Origin: Theobroma cacao
Taxonomy: Eukaryota; Streptophyta; Magnoliopsida; Malvales; Malvaceae
DNA: 64,000 nt
Reading direction: 5' to 3'
NCBI RefSeq assembly: GCF_000208745.1
Contig: NC_030850.1
Span: 12,373,698 to 12,437,697, forward strand
A model generated the notes under the pieces. It ran no database searches. It was given only the letters and a program-made list of their open reading frames with translations, and was not told where the DNA came from. The position numbers and the translations under genes are program-made. Of this stretch, positions 11,861 to 24,900 are shown piece by piece (positions within the stretch are counted from its first letter, which is position 1; each line of letters begins with the position of its first letter).

Positions 11861-14800
11861 ACAGAGAAGAACCTGATGAGCTCTAGCACCCTTTATGCAC
11901 CAGATGTTCTTATGCCATTATATATTTGCTATAAGTTTTATCCCCTTTCAGACATTTTCAACTGCTAGTTTCCCGGTTATCTTAACCACTTCTTTTCTGC
12001 CTAGACCAGTTCCCATGACAAAGGCAAGTGAGAGAAAGGTTTCACTTGGCAAAGCTTTATTAATTAAGAGCAGAGTTAGCATTTCTTAGGGACATTTTGA
12101 TAATGATGTCTAGGTATTGTTCTTGTTCAATTCTTCTATGTGCATATATAAAAACAGGGAGTGAGTCAATGATTTTTTTTCCTTTTTTATCATCAAACTG
12201 CCCTAAATTCAGTGTTGTTGATTTATATACCATTCAGATGGTAAAATACAAAATACCAGTAAGCAGCGTAAGTAATGAGCTAGATCCTACTTGTCACAGG
12301 ACCATTATCCTCTCTCAAAAGTCATTATCCTCTTTTTGAAACCAGATAAGAGATTAATCAATCATAGGATCATTGCTTTTTTTCAAAAGATTAACTTGAT
12401 AAAGTGTACAAAGACAACGTTTTCGTTGCCAACTAGGTGCTTGACGCGAATCAAGTCAACTTCACTTTAATATCATTTTGTCACGGAACTATTATTGTCT
12501 TTCTAAAAGATTAACGGAATAGAGTGTGTAGCGCTAACGTTCATAAATTTTTCACAAACTTTTACTTAATTGATGTTAGAGTGAAACAGTCTGTTTACTT
12601 TATTTTTTGAAGTGCTTAACCAGACACTATACGAATCTTCTAGCTGCTAAGTCTCCTATTTATCCGAATCTTCTTGCTGCTAATGCTAGAAAGTAGAAAG
12701 CTTACGATTCCTCATCTAATACATGCATGGGAATGAAACTGCACAACTAAAGTATCATGGCTGAAACTACTGCGAATAACTCTGACCTGATTACAGAATT
12801 TAGGAGAGGGGCATTCCTAAAGAGATTGAACTGAATTTTGGAGGAGGCTTTTTGTCCTTTTACACGAAACAAAAGCAGGAGCTGGGAACAGCTATTGCAA
12901 ATAGAATTGCATATATTGGTATGAAATGAGCTGTGCTCACACCCATCAGCTAAGCAAGTCCTTGAGGAAAATTTTGAGGCATGACTTTTGAGGACATAGT
13001 CAAGGCTCTTTGGCCTAATAATTATGAAATTCAATTGTCCCTCTTATGGAACAATGTGAAGGGTGGCTCCCCACATTTTTGTTCTTTGGGTAAGTGTTGA
13101 CATTGTTTGTGCCGTCAATTAGGGAGTTGTTTCAATAACAGGGATATCATTGTTTAAAGTCTTAAAAATATTAATAGAGCTGAAACCGTTGACTCAAGAT
13201 CATGTATTCTACTTGAACAAACTTGTACTTATGATATAGTGCTCCCAAAGAAAGCCAGAAGCCTTGGAGTTTGGACAGTCTCTTATTTCTTAGAAAAAAA
13301 TATATTATGAAGATATGATTGAAAAGATAGAGTTAGGTGAAGGACATGGCAAGTTATTTTGAGTTTTGACCGAATCAATTGACAACACTTTTATTTCTCT
13401 CTCGGAATTAAGCAAAGTTTGTGAAGTCAAGACCCGAAACATTTAAGCAAGGGATCTGCTTGAAAGGGCAATGGCAGCTGCTACTCTCTAGCCAATAGTT
13501 ATTTGATGCTAACCTCTCAACGTCCCACCTCTTTTCTTTGCCTCCTGCTGGACTTTGTTTACACCAACTAGTTATAGAAGCTTCCATGCATGCTTTTTAC
13601 ATATAGATATATTTTTATCATGCATTCAGCTTCTGAAATACTTTCTATCCAAGTACAATTTCAGGGAAAGTCAAAATTCTAACTAATTAGTTTTTGGAAC
13701 GAGAAATATATCATGCATACACTTTATCATTAAATCATTGGTTATTAAATTTTCTTTTTAATGATAAAAACTATACGATTGTAAGATTTTTTTTTATTTG
13801 ATGTTAGTTTTTTTGAGTGATTCATAATGTGAATTGTCGGCATAGTTGTTTAGAGTCCTTAATCAATATGACCCTGAAAACAGCTGCACCTATTTTGTTT
13901 TTTAATTAAAAGTTTTAGAATATGACTAATCGGTTGGTATATCGCAAAGTTAAAATTAACTTAAAGAAGCATATTTCTGATTGAACCCTTTCAACTGCAC
14001 TTTCACGACTAACGAAATGATGCAAATCTTGTTATTGATTGGGATATATCATGAAAAGGATGTCGGTCTCTATAATCAAATGGATTAGCTGATAATCCAT
14101 ACGCTGCTGATTTAGAGTTAATCCAAGGATTAGATTATTGTAAAACAAGGTTCATGTGCCGAAATTCAAATCTTAAACACAAGCATTAATTTTTGGACAG
14201 AATTTGATATTGCCATTGCACCTAATTCCCTCTGTAAAACGACAAATCCCACTTCTCCAAGTAAAATCTTTAATTTACTTATCCGTAATCAATTGCGTAA
14301 AAGGAGTAATAAACAAATTCTAACTCAAATTTGACCGCAGATTTCAATGAATTTTCACGTGCGTGCTAGCATTCATCAGGGCTTCAAGCATTTGTTAACA
14401 ATTAGCCCAAGATATTTCTTTTATAAGCATTATTGGGATGCATAAAATATAAATACATTATAACGTTATTAATACCATGCCAAATGTGTCAAAGAAATAT
14501 TAGAATTTACTAATATATGGTAGGTGCTGAGGCTTTTCAAAAATCGGAATTCTTGATTGAACAATTTAATTATTTAATTTTTCATTGAGTACAATTTCAA
14601 AAGAAATAAAAAAATAATTATGAATTTTTTTAATTTATACTATATATGATTATGTCCATTAATCTGTGGAATGTGCTCTTTCAAAGATCTTGACCTCTCT
14701 AACCACCGGCCCTAAAAAAAATTCTAGTAATGATGTTAATTATAACCAACACATATATTTTCTAATATTAAAGGAATTATGAATATATATTACCGAAAGC

Positions 14801-16890
14801 TTTTTTTTTTTTCTAAAAAGTGAAAACAAAGAAAGGAAAATTATGAATCCTGTAACTAACAAGTATTATTAATTCTGTAATGATGTTTAATTATTACAAG
14901 CAATTACAAATGGATCTGGTTAATGACCCTCTGTTAACAGTTGTTAAGGTGTCGTTTACATTGATTTTCTCACATTCAGCACAATAATTAACAATTAAGT
15001 GGTGGTTTTCAATGTATTAATATGTTAAAATAAGTATTTTATATACTAGGCCTTAATAAATACACCTGAAAAATCTGTGAGTAAAATTTATTTAAACATA
15101 TATTTAAAAAATTCATTTAATATATTTTATTATATTCCTAAGTACCCGGCGTGGCATGCAGCATCTATTTTCCAGCGTGGCAAGAAAACGTCTAATTCTT
15201 CTATTCTAGAGATATATACACTTTCTTTTCTTTTTTAGGTTTTTGGTAATTACTAATTATGCTTAGCGTGGGCGAGAGGCCAGGGTCAGGAAAAAAACGG
15301 TGGCGTTCGGGCGTCGAGAATCAGCTGTATAGGAATATTGGAGGTGGGTGCCCAGGTTTGGCTCATGATTGGAAAGAGTCAGAATGGAATGGAACGCAGA
15401 GGCAATACAACAGTGGGCAATGGGCTGGCTTCTTCTCGTGGCAGCAACGATCCGACAGCCAATGCTGGTTGGCTCTAATCTCATGGTGGACCCCTCCTCC
15501 ACCTCCACCCACCTCGTTTCTCCCTGGTTTCTCACACCTTTGTTTCTTTTCATTTCTTATTTTCCACTCCTTTGATATTTTCGCTTCTTTGTTTCAGGGC
15601 TTCTTCTCCTTTCCCTTTCCATACATTTCAATGTGCATTCAAGTTAACCCCCGCCTCCGCCTACAGTGAATGCCACAAATATTATTTCATGTTCGTTTGG
15701 TTGGTAATACCAGAAAGTGTTTTTTTTTTAATCTTTTTTTTTCCCTTATTTTTGTCTCTTTTACCCACCCAAGATAGGTGGGCTGCGTGGAGTCACCAAT
15801 TTCACCATTGTAATATATAAAGACCAAAAGACTTTTACTTTTATAATAACTTATTTACCCACAATTTTTTTTGGTGTATTGTATTACTTTGTTGGTTTTC
15901 AACAGAGAGAGTTCAAATCCAATTTCAATTAAATATGTTTGATAATTTCAATAAACATGACATGGATGATTTTGATACATAATTTTTTGTTTTCATATGA
16001 ATGAAGAAGTTTAAAAAAATTCAAACTTTAGACCTCAATCATTTAATTTTTAATTATATTTGTTCGTTATCAAACCTTCTCCTATTTTATGTACATTTAA
16101 CCATTATACTTTTAAAAAAATATCTATATGCATTAAAAGAATGTTCAATGTAATATCTAATTTCTAAATTCATATATTAATCTTTCTAAACCCATAACAC
16201 TATTAACAAAACTTGTTAATATTATTATCGATGAAGCAAAATGTGACACATAACAGAAAAATATTACATTAACTGATGAGATTATTTGAACTTACACAAG
16301 TGGCTAAACATGCCATAAACTTATTAGATTACACATGTGAAGGATAACTAAGAACAAAAATCTTTGTTTTCTTTCTTTAAAGAATTTTTATTCTAAAAAA
16401 AGAGTTTATTAATCTCTGGCCCCAAGTTTAATTACAACCATCTATTTTTTGATTAATTTTGGTTTAGTTAATACATATTAGCAAGACCAATGTATGATAA
16501 TAGGAAAACCTTTGATGAGAAGCTGAAGGATTATGTAAAGGATGGTGAAGAGCACATGGTTGGTGTCTCAAGGATTAGATAACTAATTAGTTGAAAAGTG
16601 ATTAAGAAAGGCTACCATACACGGTCCTCTTTCGTTGAAAGACTTGTCCAATAAAAAATACATTATTTTTCCTCTAAGGAAGTACCATCCCCATTATCCA
16701 CCCATCCCAGGTGTAATTTAATTTTTTAATATTTTATTTTTATCATTTTTAGTAGTATTTTGTTTTGTTAATCTCTTGCACCTACTATTTTCTTACCCTC
16801 TACAGCCCTCCTTTAAACACCAACAGCTGGTACAACCCCACACTCACTTTGTTTTTTTCTTTTGGTTCATATCTTACAAGGAAAAAAATC
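11861..16890. other. Five-kilobase intergenic region
   Basis: It begins with the RhoGDI 3' UTR. Open frames such as 12747-13034 (minus) and 15259-15669 (plus, with an overlapping frame on the other strand) show no domain, no splice chain and low-complexity translations, so I do not call genes. Two diverged copies of a segment containing 'aaaagattaac' lie near 12380-12440 and 12505-12560. From about 16750 the sequence grades into the FLA promoter. Confidence 0.5.
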
Positions 16891-16895
16891 CAACC

Positions 16896-16904
16896 TTTAT
16901 ATAG
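16896..16904 (+). promoter_or_regulatory. Probable TATA box of the FLA7-like gene
   Basis: TTTATATAG stands about 80 bp upstream of a good splice donor at 16981 (GTCAG|GTTAGT). The matching acceptor is TTGTAG|GAATTTGG at 17781/17782, so the transcript probably starts near 16925-16935 and carries a spliced leader. Confidence 0.5.
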
Positions 16905-16980
16905 TCTGTCCCTGCTTATTCCAATCAGCTGCATTGGTACCCCAAGCACTAAACTTTCTCTCTGAATTCCTCTTAGTCAG

Positions 16981-17781
16981 GTTAGTATCCTTCATCTGTC
17001 AGCCCTCATTGGAATTTGCTTTTGTTAAAGTTCCGTCCTTTAAGACTTCTACTGATCCATTTTCTTTCAAGTAAAATGAATGGTTAGTTAAATCTAGATC
17101 TTTGTTTGCTTTTTGTTGATGTACGTTATGTGGCTGTGGTTTCTTTGTTTCTCTTTTCATTTCTTTTCTTTTTTTTTTGTTCTTGAAGAGGTTACTTTAC
17201 TTTGCTTGTCTGGGAAACTTCTGGTGTGAAGTACCCTGCCAGAAGTTAACTTGAATTCAGGCCAATGTAAGTCAAGGTGTAATGCAAACTGAAAAATTAG
17301 ATTTTGATCTGGGTTTTGGGTCTGAAATTTGATCACTTGGGGATTTGGTAAGTTGTGCTTTGTCTGAAGGAGCTCAAGAACATGAAATGGATCATATTTT
17401 TGAATTCTCTTTTATTTTTCTTATTCTCCACATTTCCATGTCATCTGTAATTGCATTGTCTTAGATCCAGTTTTAAGCTTTTTGTCTTATTATGGTTAAC
17501 GAGTGTTCTCATTATTTGCTTTGCTGGATGAGCTAGTCAAGATCTGTTTTTCATTACTTTCCATTCTTGCAGAAAGTTGTAGATTTTGGCTTTATTTACA
17601 ATGTATTTCTTATTTATACAGAAAATGGATCGCTAAGATTCTGATCTAGATTGTGAAATGAGGTTTTGAACTTAGAGAATTTTTATTAGTTTTTTGTTCA
17701 GAATGTTGATTTATTGGGTTATTGCCATGGGTTTCTTCTTGTTTAGCTGCAATGTAAACTTGTAAAATTTGGTTCTTGTAG
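16981..17781 (+). other. Probable 5'-UTR intron of the FLA7-like gene
   Basis: An 801-bp T-rich GT-AG interval between the leader exon (about 16930-16980) and the coding exon, which begins about 50 bp upstream of the ATG. Leader introns near the transcription start are common in strongly expressed plant genes and often raise expression. It is inferred from splice consensus and composition only, without transcript data. Confidence 0.5.
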
Positions 17782-17831
17782 GAATTTGGGGAGTGGTCAT
17801 TACTGAAGCCAAGCCAAATTTCTGGAAAAAG

Positions 17832-18623
17832 ATGGAGTTCTCCAGGATTTTTATGTTTTGTTGTTCTGTATTGCTCTTATGCTCCTCCTTGGCGTATGGT
17901 CAAGCTGCTAGTCCGCCGGCTCCTGCCGCAATGACCCCAACTCCGACACCTGCACCAGCACCAGCACCGGCATATGTGAACCTCACTTATTTACTCTCTG
18001 TGGCTGGTCCATTTCACACTTTCCTTGACTACCTGGAGTCCACTAAAGTCATTGAAACCTTCCAAAACCAAGCCAACAACACTGAACAAGGCATTACAAT
18101 TTTCGTACCGAAAGACAATGCCTTCAAGGCTCTTAAGAAGCCTTCTTTATCCAATATCAGTGATGACCAGCTTAAATCACTGTTCCTTTTCCATGCCTTG
18201 CCAAAATTCTATGCCCTGGCAGACTTCAATGACCTCAGTGCTAAAGGTCCTGTTAGTACACTTGCTGGTGGCCAGTACACTTTGAATTTCACAGATAATT
18301 CTGGCACCGTGCACCTTGATTCAGGATGGAGCAAAACCAAAATTACCAGCGCTGTACATTCAACTGATCCTGTTGCAATATATCAAGTCGATAAGGTCCT
18401 TCTTCCTGAGGCAATCTTTGGAACTGACATACCTCCAACTCCTGCTCCAGCCCCAGCTCCTGATCTTAGCCCAGCTGCAGATACTCCAGCAGCAAAATCC
18501 AAAGAAAGTGGGTCTTCACCCAAGTCTTCACCTTCAAACTCATCATCTCACAGGATTATGAACTTGGGCATTGGGAGTCAGCTGGTTTTGGCAGTCTTGG
18601 GTGGGGTGGTCCTGCTCTTCTAA
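17832..18623 (+). CDS. FLA7: Fasciclin-like arabinogalactan protein, FLA7-type, 263 aa
   Basis: A secreted, probably GPI-anchored cell-surface proteoglycan with one fasciclin domain, thought to act in wall adhesion and matrix assembly. The first MEFSRI at 17832 starts a signal peptide (hydrophobic FMFCCSVLLLCSS, cleavage after about residue 23). A Pro/Ala-rich arabinogalactan stretch with repeated Ala-Pro and Thr-Pro units (about 25-47) follows. The FAS1 domain (about 48-195) has NLTYLLSVAGPFHTFLDYL, the H1 box GITIFVPKDNAF and the H2 box VAIYQVDKVLLP. A second Pro/Ala/Ser-rich region (about 200-240) precedes a hydrophobic C-terminal tail that fits a GPI signal. Putative N-glycosylation sites include NLT, NNT and NFT. 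The coding part is a single exon. The upstream in-frame extension to 17769 lies partly in the inferred leader intron and was rejected. Symbol by resemblance to Arabidopsis FLA7. Confidence 0.92.
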   Translation: MEFSRIFMFCCSVLLLCSSLAYGQAASPPAPAAMTPTPTPAPAPAPAYVNLTYLLSVAGPFHTFLDYLESTKVIETFQNQANNTEQGITIFVPKDNAFKALKKPSLSNISDDQLKSLFLFHALPKFYALADFNDLSAKGPVSTLAGGQYTLNFTDNSGTVHLDSGWSKTKITSAVHSTDPVAIYQVDKVLLPEAIFGTDIPPTPAPAPAPDLSPAADTPAAKSKESGSSPKSSPSNSSSHRIMNLGIGSQLVLAVLGGVVLLF

Positions 18624-19685
18624 AAGAGGACTCCATTGAGCCTAATTTATCTTCACATGGGGAGCATATCTGGTTTCTCAATTTACTTTGATTTTTAAAA
18701 CCATTTTTTGATTTATATCTTATTGAGATTATGTCTTAAGAATGTGAGTTTTGTGTTATAATTACTATTTCAATTTAAATGGCCTCTTGCTGGAATTCCC
18801 GTTTTCACTTGATCATACTTGTTACTGTATTTAACTTTTGCTTTCTTGCCCCATCTAAACTAGTTGTTCATGGTAGCATAGCTGTTAAAATGAACAATCT
18901 CTTTTGCATATCGAGCAATTTGGTGAGAGCTTAGCAAGCTTATCTCCTATATAAACACTGAGTAACACGCAAAATTCGAGTTCTTAGTTGCCCAATTTCC
19001 TAGTATTGTCATTAATGGAACTCCATCGAGGCAATAAGCAGTCTCACTATCCAGCCACACAGGGGTAAACCATATGGCTAAGTTGGTGCACCAAGATTTG
19101 TTCCGCTGCTGGTGCTAACTCCTGCAGTAATAGCAATACTTTCAAGTTCCATTGAAATGCCAAGTAGTAGTAGTAGCATCTTCTCCGAGGTGGATGAGTT
19201 CAATTACGAGGTTGGAAAGTTGAAACCCAAATTTTGGTGGTATCATTATTAATGGGCTAAAATCTATAAAGATTAAAAAGTAAAGGGAAACAAAACGACT
19301 GGTAAATGAAGAAAAGAGCAAGGGAAAAGGTATACATCACATGGACTTTAAGATAAGAAGTGGGGAGGGGGCTCTCTGTGTTCCGCTGACACTGCCCTCG
19401 AAAATCATGCTGATATACTCATTACAAGGACCACTCAAAATAATTACGCTGCACTGCAACTAATATTTTCACGAGTTTGGCCACCGGTGACAAACAAATT
19501 AAAAAGGTCAAAAAAACTTGCAGCTGAGTATCAGTTGCTTATTCTTGTAGAGCAACATTATTTATGATGACAATTAAGGTAGCCCCTGCTAGTATGTAAG
19601 TACTGTGATGGAAAAATGGAGAGGCAACTTACGACTTCCTAAAATATAAACGATATTTATATAAATTTTCGAACACTTAACCAAA
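18624..19685. other. FLA 3' UTR and intergenic spacer
   Basis: The spacer holds the FLA 3' untranslated region and AT-rich sequence up to the tRNA gene. No reading frame or RNA structure worth calling was seen. Confidence 0.5.
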
Positions 19686-19759
19686 GGCCTATTAGCTCAG
19701 TTGGTTAGAGCGTCGTGCTAATAACGCGAAGGTCGCAGGTTCGAGACCTGCATGGGCCA
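19686..19759 (+). tRNA. tRNA-Ile (anticodon AAT)
   Basis: A 74-nt cloverleaf without an intron. The acceptor stem GGCCTAT pairs with ATGGGCC (one G-U), the D arm GCTC/GAGC holds the AGTTGGTTA loop, the anticodon stem TCGTG/CGCGA encloses the loop CTAATAA with AAT at positions 34-36, and the T arm GCAGG/CCTGC encloses TTCGAGA. The internal pol III boxes are visible: A box TAGCTCAGTTGG at 19693-19704 and B box GGTTCGAGACC at 19738-19748. The first base of the anticodon is presumably read as inosine. Confidence 0.97.
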
Positions 19760-19768
19760 TTGGTAGAA

Positions 19769-19774
19769 TTTTTT
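19769..19774 (+). terminator. RNA polymerase III terminator of tRNA-Ile
   Basis: A run of six T residues starts 10 nt after the discriminator base, at the usual distance for a pol III stop. Confidence 0.8.
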
Positions 19775-19787
19775 CCCTGTTTTTGTC

Positions 19788-19854
19788 TGTTTTGGCCCAG
19801 TTTGATTAACTTGGGTTCGGCCTGTTTCGGCCCAGTTTGACTAACTTGGGGCCA
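19788..19854. repeat. Two-copy direct repeat downstream of the tRNA gene
   Basis: Two consecutive units of about 34 bp share CTGTTT(T/C)GGCCCAGTTTGA followed by (T/C)TAACTTGGG. This is a small local duplication with no evident function. Confidence 0.6.
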
Positions 19855-20153
19855 CAGTCTCGTTAAGGAACAAATTACGGGGTAACGTTTGGTGTTTCAG
19901 GACAGTCCAACAGATAATCTTTTCCTATCTCCACTCTTATTTTGGCCACATACTCCTCGGTATATCTACAATGAATACAGTACATTGGTTAAGTTAACAC
20001 CAAACCCCAAGAATAAAATAAAATAAAACAAAAAAAATTTCTCATTTCTTCCATTTACATCGTGCATAAAAGAAATACCCCAAGAATTTGAATAAATTTT
20101 GTTTTATTTCATAAGTTTTAAATTAAAATCTTATGAAAAGTTATGAAACGCTT

Positions 20154-20155
20154 AA

Positions 20156-20182
<27 letters not shown>
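20154..20182. repeat. (AT)n microsatellite
   Basis: An uninterrupted TA dinucleotide run in the spacer between the tRNA gene and the fimbrin gene. Confidence 0.9.
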
Positions 20183-20186
<4 letters not shown>

Positions 20187-20611
20187 TTGTAAATTAAAAT
20201 ATAATGGACCGACAACAAAAAAGGTTTGGGAGAGCTAGAAAAGGTTCGGGAGAGCTAGTCAAATCCGAAATGCTCCAAGGTGGGCTAAGCAGGTCAGCAG
20301 GGCACCGACCAATGCACTTGTTTTCCCATTTTTGTTTTGATATATATTCGCTCATAGTGTTAGTTTTGTGTTAAATTCTATGCGTATTCATTACACAGCT
20401 TGTGGCCCGTGGCCATAGGGCGGCAAATATTCATTTATTGTTGTTATGGCATAATACTTAGAATTCAAAAATCGATTAAAGTATATGGAAACTCAAATTG
20501 ACTGGTTGGTTCCAAAAGGTAGCATATGAAATTGAATTATTAAAAAGAGAAGACAAAATCTATAATATAAGTAAAAGGAAGCCCCAAAGGAGCTTCCTCC
20601 TTTAGCCACGT

Positions 20612-20700
20612 GGAGGGTTAAGAAGAAAGAAAAAAAGAAAAGAAGAAGAGAAAAAAGAGAAAAAGAAAAGAAGAAGAAAAATAAAAAGAAAAAAAAAATA
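20612..20700. repeat. Polypurine GA/A-rich tract
   Basis: Nearly pure A/G on the plus strand with AAGAAG and AAAGAA units over roughly 90 bp. The minus-strand Phe/Leu-rich open frame across it is a composition artefact. Confidence 0.8.
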
Positions 20701-20879
20701 ACTAAAAAGAAGTCTGTGTGCAACGCACGTATCATATAAATACTAATGTAGCAAAGGGGAGGGATTGACGCTCTCCTATACGGGAACTAAATGACGAATC
20801 ACCAATCAATATAAGCCACGACATCAGCCACTATTGGCAAATCTTGCATCCTTTCCAATGTAACTTGCATTTGTTAGTA

Positions 20880-21215
20880 TATGTCTCCTACGTCAATATT
20901 TATTTTTTATTTATTAAAATAAAAATTATATGTTTATATATATATATCTTTAAAATGTAATGTTTGAAATTTAGAAATATATTTTTTGTAATATTAATTT
21001 ATGAATTACTTCGTATTATTAAAATTAAAAATATATTATATATTTTAGTGAAAATCATTCAAAGTAATTAGGATTTTTATTTTCATATTGGATAGATTTT
21101 ATTAATATTTATGATTAAAAAATTATTTATTTAATATACGCAAAAATATTCATTTTCACCGATTAAAAAACTTTTCAACATTCTTAATTTTCATATATAT
21201 TTATTATATATAAAC
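20880..21215. repeat. Dispersed copy of an AT-rich long-unit repeat
   Basis: The order of short blocks here (GTAATATTAATTTATGAATT, then CATTCAAAGTAATTAGGATT, GATTTTATTAATATTTATGA, then AAAAATATTCATTTTCACC) parallels the repeats at 51.62-52.90 kb. The match is clear in block order but diverged in sequence. Probably an old transposon fragment or dispersed satellite-like unit. Confidence 0.6.
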
Positions 21216-21299
21216 GTTTCTTTCGAAAAATAAATAATAGAAAAAAGAGCTATTTTAAAACCTTTTGATTTATTCATTTTTGAAAGAGAAAAAAAGAAA

Positions 21300-21934
21300 A
21301 GAAAAGAGAAGCCCATCCTCTGTTTGAATATAGCCTTTGGCTTTCTCTGTTTCTCTCTCTCATTCACATTTGCAATCGGCAGTGTTCGCGGGTTCTCTGG
21401 GGGCAACACGCTTTTCTCTCATCCTCATTCTCCTTCACTTAATTTACTCGCAACATATCCCAAACGCCTCTCTCTCAAACAACTGTCAGGAGCCTACGAC
21501 GAACAAACAAGAGAAACATATGAACGAGGCAACCACCCTTCAATCTTAGCTGTTCTATCCCTTCTCTTTGTTTCTCTTTAGGTTCGTTTTCCTCGTAATT
21601 CTGTCTTTTACCATTCTTTGTTTTTCCTACTTGGGTCATCTTCTTTTTCTTTTTAATCTCTGTTTTGATAAATATGATTGTCTTTCTTTTGGGTTAATAC
21701 TTCCTAGTTTGGTTGATCGTGTAATTTTCCTATTGAATTATATATGTATGCATGCACGTTAATTTCAAACGTAAATAATGTTTCTCAATTGGGTTTCTCC
21801 TCATTTCTGCATTCATTGGATTTGGTTTTCTTGAACTTTCATTGGCTTAAGTAGTTTGTATTGTGAACGTGTAATAATCTTTGTTTTTTTGTGTGATTAG
21901 GGGGTAGAATTTGGCCCAAAAACCAAGACAAGCA
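21300..21934 (+). promoter_or_regulatory. Fimbrin 5' leader with probable UTR intron
   Basis: A CT-rich leader (about 21320-21581) ends in TTTAG|GTTCGT and a good acceptor GTGATTAG lies at 21893-21900, implying a leader intron at 21582-21900 and a short second leader segment before the ATG at 21935. The open frames at 21324-21762 lie in this leader or intron and have no domain. Boundaries are from consensus only. Confidence 0.45.
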
Positions 21935-24900
21935 ATGTCTAGTTATCAAGGTGTAATTGTTTCTGATCCTTGGCTTCAAAGCCAGTTCACTCAAGTCGAG
22001 CTCCGCACCCTCAAATCAAAGGTATAACCTTCATTTTCTCCTTCTTTTGGCTTTATTTTTGCTTTTCTCCATTTCTTTTCTTGGGGGTGTAAATGTAACA
22101 TCAATTCTGACGTAATTCCTCTGTTCGGAAGTGGAATCTTGCAGTCTGTTCTAAAAATAATTACTGATTTTTAATTCTTCAAAATAATGTTTGCTTTTGT
22201 ATTCAAATGTACTTATGAAACTAGGAGAAACAACTATACGGTATCTTATTTACAAGATTATAAAGTGAATTAGCAATCTATGTTTGACCTGTGACATGGA
22301 TATTCTTTTTTGTTGCTTTTAGTTTCTCTCTGTAAGGACTCAAAATGGTCGTGTTACTGGGGGTGATTTGCCACCGGTTTTTGCAAAGTTGAAGGCTTTC
22401 AGTGAAATGTTCAATGAGGATGAGATTAAGACTATCTTGGGAGAGTCAAATAATGACATGGGTGAAGAAATTGATTTTGAGGCCTTCTTACGGGTGAGTC
22501 TTTTCAGTTTCCAATATCAGGGCTTCCCTATTTTTCCAGTATATAGCCTTGCTAATGATAAAGAAAATTTCAATAAGTCAAATGTTGTGAATTAATATTT
22601 CCGATGCATTTGTGTAAGGACACCTGTTGTATGTGTTTTCACTTTTTCTGCATATGTTCTCCATATTTCTTGCTTAGTGGCAATCTGTTGGATTTGGTGA
22701 ATTGGCAGGCATTTTTAGATTTGCAAGGTCGTGCAACTGCAAAATCAGGGGGTTCAAAATCTTCATTTCTCAAGGCAACAACAACCACTGTTCACCATGC
22801 TATTAATGAATCCGAGAAGGCCTCCTATGTTGCCCATATTAACAGCTACCTGGCAGAAGATAAATTCTTGAAAAATTTTCTTCCAATTGATCCAGCCACA
22901 AATGCTTTATTTGATCTTGCTAAAAATGGAGTTCTTCTTTGGTTGGTGCAAGACCTTCTTGGCAATGCTTTATTCATTTGTCTTGATTCCTGATTTGATG
23001 TTTGTTGATGCTTTTGGTTGCTTTCATGCAGTAAGCTTATCAATGTAGCTGTTCCTGGGACCATAGATGAGCGAGCTATTAACACAAAAAAAGTTCTTAA
23101 TCCCTGGGAGAGGAATGAGAATCACACTCTTTGCCTTAATTCTGCAAAAGCTATTGGTTGCACTGTGGTTAATATTGGCACGCAAGACCTTGTTGAAGGA
23201 AGAGTAAGTAATGCTCCTTCCTAGTACCAATATAGGTGTTATACTTGCTTTTTATTACAGATTTGCAGAAGGTTTTAACTTTTTCTATCGTCTGTTACTT
23301 TTGGTGATTTTTTTATTTTGTAGCCCCATCTTGTACTTGGATTGATTTCCCAAATTATAAAGGTATTCAACTCAAACTTCCTTCAAACTCATTTATCTTG
23401 TGTTTGTAATTCATGGAAACCATACTGATCATATCAGTTTTCTACATCTATAGATGTTTCAACTGATACATTATTAATTATATTGCTGATAATGTTAACA
23501 TGGCGATGACATCAGATTCAACTACTAGCAGATCTCAATCTGAAGAAAACTCCTCAACTTGTGGAATTGGTGGATGATAGCAATGTCAGAGAATCTTAAT
23601 CAGTTTTGCTTCCTTTCTATATTTTGATCATAACAGATAGTGGATAAGTTCTGTTTTGCATGTCAGAAACAAATTTTATTTTGCTTTTCTATAAATTTTG
23701 TAGGATGTGGAGGAGCTTTTGGGTTTACCACCTGAAAAGGTTTTGCTGAAATGGATGAATTTTCATCTGAAGAAAGTTGGATATGAAAAGCAGGTTACAA
23801 ACTTCTCTTCAGATTTGAAGGTGAGAAAACTCATCAGTTTCTTGATTCTAGTTATGGCATGTCAATTTATACAAAAGATAATTCCTATCATGGTTTTCAG
23901 TGCTGCACTAAATTTTAGTTTTGGGCCTTAAGTTCCATGAAATGGTGAAAAATTTCAGGATAATGTTTAAATATCTTTCAGTGTCTCAAACTTTAATATA
24001 TTGACAGACGATGCCTCCTCATATGCATGAGGATTTAATTCATGGTTACTTGTAGTCTGATAATAAGTAGTTGTTAATGTATAAAGTATATATTGCGAAT
24101 TGTCTATATTATTTTCAGTTTTCTAGTGTGACTGATCTATCATAAACCTATTCATTCGTAGGATGGAGAGGCATATGCATACCTGCTTAATGCACTTGCC
24201 CCTGAACACAGTACCCCCTCAACTTTGGATACAAAAGATCCAACAGAAAGAGCAAACATGGTTCTTCAGCAGGCAGAGAAGTTGGATTGCAAAAGATATC
24301 TCACCCCTAAGGACATTGTTGAGGGCTCACCAAATCTCAATCTAGCATTTGTTGCACAAATATTCCAGCACAGGTGAGAAATAATTTATGCTTTCTGTCT
24401 GAAAAAATTCTGTGATATTGAGTTTTCATAATTGTTCATATTAACTTTTCCCTGTTCATTTTCATTGATTTTGTCAACTTGTCAGTGAACTGATCAGTGC
24501 CTTGTTTAAATTTAACTGTTCTTTTCTTCTGAGTCTTGGTAATTTAGTAATATTTATTGTCTGGGTTTTTTTGCATATGCATGTGGGAAAAGCTAACTCA
24601 ATCATATACTTATAATTGCTTTTTTCTTGGGTTAAATGTGTTCTTGGGCTACACAATAAGAGGTAGCTCTCTTCGTCCCATAAACCCCACCCTTCCCATC
24701 CCAGGATTTGATCGCAAGATCTCTAAGATGGAGTCTCAAGTTCTAACCACTGGGGTGTCTCCTTGGGACATGTACTTATGATTGTCCAAATTAGTTTAAC
24801 TAGCATATAATACCTCCTGCAGGAATGGTTTGACCACTGACAGCAAAAAGATGTCCTTTGCTGAGATGATGACTGATGATGCACAAACTTCTCGTGAAGA

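Noticed and set aside
15259..15669. 136-aa plus-strand ORF with a proline run
   Set aside because: Low-complexity, aromatic-rich translation, with overlapping ORFs in another frame and on the minus strand; no homology recognised and no clear gene context.
20493..20735. Minus-strand Phe/Leu-rich ORF of 80 aa
   Set aside because: It is the translation of a polypurine tract on the other strand and has no other support.
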